Assembly: GCA_015662935.1 (NCBI GenBank)
Contig: DQTF01000261.1
Coordinates: 1-12,676 of the forward strand
Length of the DNA: 12,676 nt
Reading direction: 5' to 3'
DNA from: Crocinitomicaceae bacterium
Lineage (GTDB): Bacteria > Bacteroidota > Bacteroidia > Flavobacteriales_D > Crocinitomicaceae
Below are positions 7,308 to 12,676 of the stretch, piece by piece. The translations under genes were made by a program, and so were the position numbers. Below the pieces are notes generated by a model. It was not told the DNA's origin and did no database searches. It saw nothing but the letters and a program-made list of their open reading frames with translations. The first letter of the stretch is position 1; each line of letters opens with the position of its first letter.

Positions 7308-8034
7308 TTATGTATCAATATTTTTCAATGAAAAAGTGTATAATGTACCTTTATCATTGGATTCTCTTTTTACTTCTCCGTCCATTTGCTCGGCAAGAAT
7401 TTGAATTAATTCTATCCCGAAAGTTGCTGTTTTCTTTGGTTGCGTTTCTTTCTTGAAGCTTTTTGTTTGCACTAATTAATTCACCATGAGATTTTGAATT
7501 AATTTGAACGAATTGATAAATAACATAAGTGGTCAAAGAAGTAACAATTGTCAATTCAATTGCCAATGATATTCTACCAAATAGATCTAAATTTGGAATA
7601 CTGGAAATATTATAATTAACTGTGATTAGTGAATAGTAAACCAGTGCTAAGAGGTTGGCAAAAAGTACAACAACTCCCCATTTTTTACCCAAACCAAAAA
7701 ATGTATATGTAATAATGAATACTTTCCAAATTATATTAGATACCTGATAAATATCATTAAGATATATGAGGTTATAGCTAACTATGACTGTACCAACAGT
7801 CGCCGCCATCAGGTAAACGCCTCTTGCACTTTTTGCATAATGAAGAAGAATTAAGCTCCCTATCGCTAGTCCTAAACATACTAGATAAGTAATAAAATGA
7901 AATAATGAATTACTAAAATTTATAGTCAATAAAACAAAAAGAACACTCGTTACTACAGCAAGCCTCCATGCAAGAATAAAGCGTCCTTTTTCAAGGTAAT
8001 TATCAGTCGGTATTTCAGGCGTCCAAAAGCTCAC
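7308..8034 (-). pseudogene. Remnant of a membrane sensor histidine kinase, core deleted and frame broken
   Basis: The readable frame starts with GTG at 8034, which overlaps the upstream diaphorase stop codon by one base, and ends with TGA at 7354-7356 (226 residues). It has six hydrophobic segments (about 20-37, 45-64, 72-91, 97-115, 118-138, 154-177) followed by a hydrophilic, coiled-coil-like stretch (178-198, KSHGELISANKKLQERN). This is the usual input module of a Bacteroidota sensor kinase. After about residue 199 the translation becomes low-complexity and Arg/Ser/Asn-rich. The +1 frame of the same DNA (7421 to 7308) reads FGIELIQILAEQMDGEV and then GTLYTFSL before TAA. This looks like the G2 box and last strands of a HATPase_c domain. 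The phospho-acceptor His box, N box and G1 box are absent. Best reading: an internal deletion not divisible by three. The membrane part might still be made. Confidence 0.75.
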
Positions 8035-9683
8035 TATGCGAAAAATGGGTTTAGTTCGTTTTCAAAATAGGTCAATGCATTTTTAACAGGTAGAGGAATT
8101 CCTCCACCATGTGCACACAATGAACCTTGTTCTAAGGTTGTCAGCAAATCGTAAAAAAGTTCTTTGTCAATTTTATAATCAGAATTCAACGCTTTGAACG
8201 CCAATTCGTGTCCTCTTTTGGTTCCTAGTCGGCAAGGAAAGCACTTTCCACAACTTTCGTAAGATGCAAAATCAAAAAGGTGCTCGATGAAGTTCATCAT
8301 AGGAAAATCTTCTGGGATACAAATGATGGATGCGTGACCGAGTAAGAATCCGCCATTTGCGAAAGACTCAAAATCAATAGTTAAGCTGTCAATTTTGCTG
8401 AGAGGAACAACACCTCCTAAGGGTCCACCGATTTGCATTGCTTTTATGGGCAATTTAAAACCGCCGCCCAACTCATTGATAACCGTTGCCAAAGATGTTC
8501 CCATTTCTACTTCGTAGATTCCTGGATTTTTGAAAAAGCTGTCTAGGCAAACTAATTTTGTTCCTGAAGAACGTTCAGTTCCTAACTTTTTCCAAGCGTT
8601 GCCACCGTTCTCAATGATGTAATGCAAACCTGCTAATGTTTCCACATTGTTAACAACCGTTGGTTTGTTAAAAAGTCCCTGTTCTGCTGGATAAGGTGGT
8701 CTAATTCTCACTTCTGGTCGTTGACCTTCGATGGAGTTTATTAGTGCTGTTTCTTCTCCGCAGATGTAAGAACCTTGCGCTCGGATGATTTTAAAATTGA
8801 AATTGAATCCTGAATCATCGATGTTTTCTCCGATAAGTCCAACTGAATTTAGCTCATCAATTGCACTTTGAATGATGGTTGCCGCGTCCGGATATTCTGC
8901 ACGTATATACAAAACACCGTAACTAGCTTTGGTTACATAACCCGCTATGAGCATTCCAAAAAGGACAGAGTGAGGTTGTTTTTCGAGCAAATATCTGTCA
9001 GAATAAGCCCCAGGATCACCTTCGTCAGCATTGCAAATAATGAATTTGGTTTCGTTTTCTACGTTTCTACAAAACTCTAGTTTCAATCCCATCGGGAAAC
9101 CAGCTCCTCCTCGACCTCGAATGTTGGCCGTTTTTATTTCTTCGAGTACTTCTACTTGATCTTTTTTGAGTGCTTTTCTGAAAGGTTTATAGTATTCTTG
9201 CACCGACGAAAAAGGAGCTGTAAGAATTGCTTTACCATATGCTTTTACGGTATAATTATCCGAGACTGCTTTTTTGGTTTCAACGATATTTTTGAGGTCA
9301 TCGATTGCATCTCCAGAATAATTTTCTCCTGCAATGTGAAAGGCATAATTTTCATGGCAACGCCCGAGACACGTCATGTGACCAATCTCATTATCAGCAT
9401 ATTGCGACTTCAGTTTTTCGAGAACCTTTTCTTGCGTTCCTGCACAAACACACGCTGTTCCGTTGCAAACGTAGGCTTTTTTCCCTTTATTTTCTGGCTT
9501 CAGAAAATCATAAAAAGTAGTTGTGCCGTAAGTGTTTGCTTTCCCGATTAAAAATTCTTCGGCGAGTTGGTCTAAATCTTCAATTGTTGGTGCGCCATCG
9601 TTTTGGGCAAGTTTCCCCATTCTGTCAAAAAGGTTGTCTTCCAATCCTTTTCTTCCTGATAATTCACTTAAATTCTTTGACAT
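8034..9683 (-). CDS. fdhB: Formate dehydrogenase diaphorase subunit, NuoE-NuoF fusion (FdsG-FdsB type)
   Basis: This 549-residue protein would accept electrons from the formate-oxidising subunit and reduce NAD+. Residues ~30-140 form a NuoE-like thioredoxin-fold 2Fe-2S domain with Cys73, Cys78, Cys105 and Cys109 (CLGRC); an extra Cys80 is present. Residues ~150-549 form a NuoF-like domain. The FMN/NADH-binding GRGGAGFPMGLK is at 190-201, NADEGDPGAYSDR at 218-230, the GSYICGEETALINS region at 304-317, and the 4Fe-4S ligands are Cys478, 481, 484 and 523. In many bacteria these are two genes; here they are one. It starts 12 bases after fdhD and ends overlapping the kinase-remnant GTG by one base. 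It has no membrane segment and is therefore soluble. A role in another NAD-linked Fe-S enzyme is excluded mainly by the fdhD and fdhA neighbours. Confidence 0.94.
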   Translation of the reverse strand: MSKNLSELSGRKGLEDNLFDRMGKLAQNDGAPTIEDLDQLAEEFLIGKANTYGTTTFYDFLKPENKGKKAYVCNGTACVCAGTQEKVLEKLKSQYADNEIGHMTCLGRCHENYAFHIAGENYSGDAIDDLKNIVETKKAVSDNYTVKAYGKAILTAPFSSVQEYYKPFRKALKKDQVEVLEEIKTANIRGRGGAGFPMGLKLEFCRNVENETKFIICNADEGDPGAYSDRYLLEKQPHSVLFGMLIAGYVTKASYGVLYIRAEYPDAATIIQSAIDELNSVGLIGENIDDSGFNFNFKIIRAQGSYICGEETALINSIEGQRPEVRIRPPYPAEQGLFNKPTVVNNVETLAGLHYIIENGGNAWKKLGTERSSGTKLVCLDSFFKNPGIYEVEMGTSLATVINELGGGFKLPIKAMQIGGPLGGVVPLSKIDSLTIDFESFANGGFLLGHASIICIPEDFPMMNFIEHLFDFASYESCGKCFPCRLGTKRGHELAFKALNSDYKIDKELFYDLLTTLEQGSLCAHGGGIPLPVKNALTYFENELNPFFA

Positions 9684-9695
9684 AATTTATTCTTT

Positions 9696-10526
9696 CTACG
9701 ATATCTTTTCTTTGGACATCAATGGTGTAAATTTAACTCTTTGTGGGTTGGCATAGCAAGTTGCTCGTCCTTCTCGGCAGAAAGCAAAAAGCGTAATTCC
9801 TAATTCTTTGGCGTAATCAACGGACAATGAAGACGGTGCAGAAACGGCTGCTAAAACGGGGATTTTCGCCTTGAAACTTTTCACTATTATTTCATAGGAA
9901 ATTCTCCCACTCACCGTCATGCAAGTTGCTTGGTTGAGTTTGTTCTCAATGATTAATTTCCCGATGACTTTGTCGACTGCATTGTGTCTTCCTATGTCTT
10001 CTAAGGAGCAAAGAATGTTACCTTTTTTGTCGAAAGCTGCTGCTGCGTGAGTTCCTCCTGATTGATGAAATGCTTTTTGGTACTCGTTCATTTTTGCAAA
10101 TAAACCCTCAATTATTTTCGCGTTGATGGTACTATCAACCGAACTAATTTCACCGTTATTATGTATTTCTTCTAATTCTGTTCTCCCGCATATTCCGCAA
10201 GAAGAAACAGACAATAAACTTCTGCTGTTAGAATAACCTTCGCCCAATTCTTTTTCGGGGATAGTCAAATCTACGACCGTTACAATTCCTTTTTTGTTTT
10301 CTTTTTTGAGAATAATTTCAGGATGATAGGCAAGGTTTTTTAGAATTCCTTCTGTGTGCAAAAGTCCTCGAACAAGGTTGGCATCATCGCCGGGCGTTCT
10401 CATTGTTATGGTAAATGGTTTGCCGTTAATGTTGATTTGCAAGGCTTCTTCAATGGTTAGCGAATCAAGAGTTTGCTCCACCGAAGTAGAGGTAAACTTT
10501 TTACCTTGATAATTGCGCGTTGCCAT
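9696..10526 (-). CDS. fdhD: Formate dehydrogenase accessory sulfurtransferase FdhD
   Basis: This 276-residue protein passes sulfur from a cysteine desulfurase to the bis-MGD cofactor, giving the molybdenum its essential sulfido ligand before the cofactor enters formate dehydrogenase. The catalytic CxxC pair lies in SSCGICGRTELEE (Cys110 and Cys113). Other family signatures are RTPGDD (43-48), SGGTHAAA, LEDIGRHNAVDKVIG and the C-terminal FCREGRATCYANPQR. Length is typical. It is the first gene of the minus-strand operon, 12 bases before the diaphorase gene, and so is co-expressed with its client. The start at 10526 has no strong ribosome binding site, and no clear consensus promoter was found in the 99-base gap shared with the divergent MCE gene. 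Confidence 0.96.
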   Translation of the reverse strand: MATRNYQGKKFTSTSVEQTLDSLTIEEALQININGKPFTITMRTPGDDANLVRGLLHTEGILKNLAYHPEIILKKENKKGIVTVVDLTIPEKELGEGYSNSRSLLSVSSCGICGRTELEEIHNNGEISSVDSTINAKIIEGLFAKMNEYQKAFHQSGGTHAAAAFDKKGNILCSLEDIGRHNAVDKVIGKLIIENKLNQATCMTVSGRISYEIIVKSFKAKIPVLAAVSAPSSLSVDYAKELGITLFAFCREGRATCYANPQRVKFTPLMSKEKIS

Positions 10527-10625
10527 AGAAGTGTTTTCTTAGGACAATATAGGGAAAAATGGAGATAGGAGGTGTTAGAATGGTGAATTATTGAGTTTGG
10601 AAGAGTTTTTTAACTTGCGGTTAAT

Positions 10626-11093
10626 ATGAGGAATGTATTAATTTTATTGCTTTTTATCTTCTTTTATTCGTGTACAGATGATAAAACGGAGATTTTTCTA
10701 ATTTTCAATTCTGGAGAAGGATTAGAAATTGAAACGGAAGTTGTACTTAACAATCAGAAGGTTGGAGAAATAACAGAGTTAGATTTAACCTCTACTTTTG
10801 AAACAATTGCAACCATACACATTGATAAAAAACTTTCTTTATCTGAGGACAGCAAGTTTTTTTCACAGTCAGTTGATTTACTCACAGATGCTATTGTGAT
10901 TTATCCAGGCGCCTCAAAAAGTCTACTTCAAAATGGAGACACAATCATTGGTCAAACAAGCAAACGAATAGATTTTGACACAGTGCTTACCATTATTAAC
11001 AATGCAATTGAGAATTCTGCTCCGATGAAAAAGCAAGATTCTTTAATAATGGTTATTAAGGAGTTAACAGATGAAGTTGAGGGATTAAAGTAG
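10626..11093 (+). CDS. Short MCE (MlaD-like) domain lipoprotein
   Basis: This 155-residue protein starts with a short hydrophobic signal ending FFYSC, giving a lipidated Cys16. It is followed by Thr-Asp-Asp, acidic residues that in flavobacteria can direct lipoproteins to the cell surface (inference). Residues ~23-110 match an MCE domain: GEGLEIETEVVLNNQKVGEI, then alternating strands, then SLSEDSKFF and a Gly/Asp-containing end (NGDTIIGQTS). MCE proteins bind lipids and help move them between membranes, usually with an MlaE permease and MlaF ATPase. The C-terminal ~40 residues are helical and charged. It is unusually short: most MCE proteins in this phylum are about 300 residues with an N-terminal membrane helix and a long coiled coil. 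No mlaE or mlaF gene is adjacent. It is divergent from fdhD and convergent with the DUF4184 gene. Confidence 0.78.
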   Translation: MRNVLILLLFIFFYSCTDDKTEIFLIFNSGEGLEIETEVVLNNQKVGEITELDLTSTFETIATIHIDKKLSLSEDSKFFSQSVDLLTDAIVIYPGASKSLLQNGDTIIGQTSKRIDFDTVLTIINNAIENSAPMKKQDSLIMVIKELTDEVEGLK

Positions 11094-11096
11094 AGC

Positions 11097-11825
11097 TTAA
11101 TGAACGATCTTGTTAAAAATTAAACTTGCAAGTATTAAGCTGAACAGAAAAGAAGAAATCATGCTAACAATTAAATTTCCAAGTTGGTTTAAGTCGGGCA
11201 TTAGAACAAACCTAAATGAGAATATGATGGTAGTCAACGCAATGAGTAGAACCCAAAAAGGCATTTTAATTTTTGTTTCATTGTTTGAACACATGGGTAA
11301 ATGATGAAAGAATTTTGCAATTAATACTGCTCCAACTATAGAACTTGAATGCTGAAGAATCTTAAATATTGGAATTTTAAAACCCCAAAAACTTACTTTT
11401 TGAGACAAAAAAGCCGTTTTATGAACGAAAAAGCCATCAAAATGAGTAAAACTGTCCCAAAACAGGTGAGAATAAATCCCAATTAAAATGGAAATTATTA
11501 TTTTTAACCAGTGTCTTTTGGCAAATTGATTCCAATCAAAATTTAAGTAAATTGTAAGTCGATTTCTAAAATAAATGGGTAAATTATTGATTAATTGATT
11601 TCTAACGGCAAGATGAAAAATGAACGTAAGTATTACTGCGAGGGGTAAATTGTACCAGAAGACACCTAGCAACGTATGGCTATGCACACTGCTAATTCTC
11701 ATTTGAAGAAAGTATTCAAAGTCAGGAACGATGCTACCGATAATTAATCCTGTTAAAGAAAACCATTTTTTTGGCAACTTTTTTAACAAAAGAAATATCG
11801 CAGGATGAGAAAAAGTAAAAGGCAT
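11097..11825 (-). CDS. DUF4184-family polytopic membrane protein
   Basis: This 242-residue integral membrane protein has about five to six hydrophobic segments and several conserved polar residues near the membrane: MPFTFSHPAI (His7), GSIVPDFEYF (Asp35), VHSHTLLG (His48, His50) and HLFWDSFTHFDG (His120, Asp124, His128, Asp130). This pattern is characteristic of the DUF4184 family, whose His/Asp set recalls the YdjM-like membrane metal-dependent hydrolases. The function is not known, and metal binding is inference. The ATG at 11825 is preceded by AGGAAAG about 11 bases upstream and lies 28 bases after the deaminase stop codon, so the two may share a transcript. It ends three bases from the stop codon of the convergent MCE gene. 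Confidence 0.8.
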   Translation of the reverse strand: MPFTFSHPAIFLLLKKLPKKWFSLTGLIIGSIVPDFEYFLQMRISSVHSHTLLGVFWYNLPLAVILTFIFHLAVRNQLINNLPIYFRNRLTIYLNFDWNQFAKRHWLKIIISILIGIYSHLFWDSFTHFDGFFVHKTAFLSQKVSFWGFKIPIFKILQHSSSIVGAVLIAKFFHHLPMCSNNETKIKMPFWVLLIALTTIIFSFRFVLMPDLNQLGNLIVSMISSFLFSLILASLIFNKIVH

Positions 11826-11853
11826 TAATTATTCTTTCCTGCCTAACGTAGTT

Positions 11854-12676
11854 TTACTTGTTATTGTTGTAAAACACCTCCAATTCTCCCAAATACTTTT
11901 CTTTCAAATCCTCATCTAACAATGAATACTGAAAAGAATTCTTAGCAAATTCATACAAATCAGCTTTTGTTAAGTCTAGTGCTTCTTGAATTTCAATGTA
12001 GTTCTGGTTGACTTGTCCACCGAAGTAGGCAGGGTCGTCAGAATTGACAGTCACCTTTAAACCTTTCGCCATCATTTTTTTGATAGGGTGGTTTTTTAAG
12101 TCATCCACCACTTGCAAAGCTGTATTTGATAAAGGGCAAACCGTTAGAGCGATGTCTCTTTTTACGATTTCATCGATGAGATCATCTTCGAAACAATTGT
12201 TTCCGTGGTCAATTCTTTTGATGTCTAAAAGGTTCAGTGCTTCCCAAATATATTCTGCCGGTCCTTCTTCTCCAGCATGCGCCACAGGAATGTATCCTTC
12301 TTTGACAGATGCAGCAAAAACTTTCTCAAATTTAGAGGGTGGATTTCCCATTTCTGAAGAATCTAAACCAACTGCTTTTATTAAGTGTTTGTAAGGGAGA
12401 GATTGTTCGAGTGTTTTGAATGCATCCTCTTCTGAAAGGTGGCGCAAATAGCTCATTATCAACAAAGAAGTAACGCCTAAGTTTTTCTCTGCATCTTGAC
12501 ATGCCTTAGAAATTCCTGTGATAACTGTTTCAAAATTGATACCTCTGTCTGTGTGTGTTTGAGGATCGAACATGATCTCTGTATGACGTACATTTTGCTC
12601 GGCACATTTCTCCAAATAGCTATAAGTTAAATCGTAGAAATCTTTCTCGTGAGTTAGTACTCCTGCCCCTGCATAA
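11854..12676 (-). CDS. Adenosine-deaminase-family protein, probably adenine deaminase (5' end outside window)
   Basis: The frame stays open to the right edge (about 273 codons visible), so the N-terminus with the HxH zinc motif is missing here. A TTG at 12615 is merely internal: the preceding codons read on as AGAGVLTHEKDFYDLTYSY, which fits the family. The zinc-dependent enzyme would hydrolytically deaminate a 6-aminopurine. Visible catalytic motifs are HAGEEGP (zinc His and catalytic Glu, visible residue ~133), RIDHGNNC (His ~157) and NSDDPAYFGG (metal Asp ~213). The combination MFDPQTHTDRGI, HAGEEGP and NSDDPAYFGG is closer to the adenine deaminase subgroup (Aah1 or Pseudomonas type) than to classical adenosine deaminases. 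It probably makes hypoxanthine for purine salvage in the cytoplasm. The substrate call is inference from motifs. Confidence 0.88.
   Translation of the reverse strand, partial: YAGAGVLTHEKDFYDLTYSYLEKCAEQNVRHTEIMFDPQTHTDRGINFETVITGISKACQDAEKNLGVTSLLIMSYLRHLSEEDAFKTLEQSLPYKHLIKAVGLDSSEMGNPPSKFEKVFAASVKEGYIPVAHAGEEGPAEYIWEALNLLDIKRIDHGNNCFEDDLIDEIVKRDIALTVCPLSNTALQVVDDLKNHPIKKMMAKGLKVTVNSDDPAYFGGQVNQNYIEIQEALDLTKADLYEFAKNSFQYSLLDEDLKEKYLGELEVFYNNNK

Noticed and set aside
7298..7318. Upstream TTG start for fdhA adding seven residues
   Set aside because: The ATG at 7297 gives MSKIAYINN and a normal 2Fe-2S domain start. The extra residues overlap the kinase fossil stop codon and add nothing conserved.
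9156..9551. Plus-strand 131-codon ORF within fdhB
   Set aside because: It is antisense to the NuoE-like domain, Phe/Cys/Ile-rich with no motif, and has no promoter or start context.
10591..10617. Possible promoter for the MCE gene: TTG, 17 bases, TAACTTG
   Set aside because: The second element is TAnnTTG rather than TAnnTTTG, and in AT-rich DNA such partial matches are frequent. Not strong enough to list.
11851..11875. Inverted repeat GTTTTAC/GTAAAAC across the deaminase stop codon
   Set aside because: Seven-base, AT-rich arms with an 11-base loop and no following U-run on the minus strand; too weak to call a terminator.
12044..12394. Plus-strand 116-codon ORF within the deaminase gene
   Set aside because: It is antisense to strongly conserved catalytic motifs and has no independent support.

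Overview
The window is AT-rich, densely packed bacterial DNA that looks like a member of the Bacteroidota, probably a flavobacterium-like or Crocinitomicaceae-like organism. The reasons are a divergent pdxJ next to a CBS/ACT-like gene and nadK, scarce Shine-Dalgarno sequences, several matches to the Bacteroidota -7 promoter element (TAnnTTTG), and the general style of the proteins. This placement is inference; there is no rRNA or other marker gene here. No stretch of more than about 100 bases lacks a gene, and I see no tRNA, rRNA, CRISPR array, insertion sequence or prophage gene.

Left part (1-4490), housekeeping: a rho-independent terminator, an exported cyclophilin-FKBP fusion prolyl isomerase, nadK (NAD kinase), a CBS-domain/ACT-like protein, the divergent pdxJ (vitamin B6 synthesis), a very small TPR-like ORF that abuts the end of pdxJ, and riboflavin synthase.

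Centre (4565-10526), an apparent minus-strand operon for NAD-linked molybdenum formate dehydrogenase. In transcription order it is fdhD (sulfurtransferase that activates the molybdenum cofactor), a NuoE-NuoF fused diaphorase subunit (2Fe-2S, FMN, NAD, 4Fe-4S), a membrane protein gene, and the large catalytic subunit (2Fe-2S, several 4Fe-4S clusters, bis-MGD, active-site Cys rather than selenocysteine). Formate electrons would pass through the Fe-S chain to FMN and NAD+ in the cytoplasm. The membrane gene is the main surprise. It encodes six transmembrane segments and the start of a coiled coil, like the input half of a sensor histidine kinase, and then runs into nonsense sequence. In the +1 frame, the same DNA encodes what looks like the last ~37 residues of a histidine-kinase ATPase domain, ending 10 bases before the catalytic-subunit start codon. 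I read this as a sensor kinase that was built into the formate dehydrogenase operon and lost its catalytic core through an internal, frame-breaking deletion.

Right part (10626-12676): a short lipoprotein with a single MCE (MlaD-like) domain, a convergent DUF4184-type membrane protein, and the 3' part of an adenosine-deaminase-family gene that resembles adenine deaminases and runs off the right edge.
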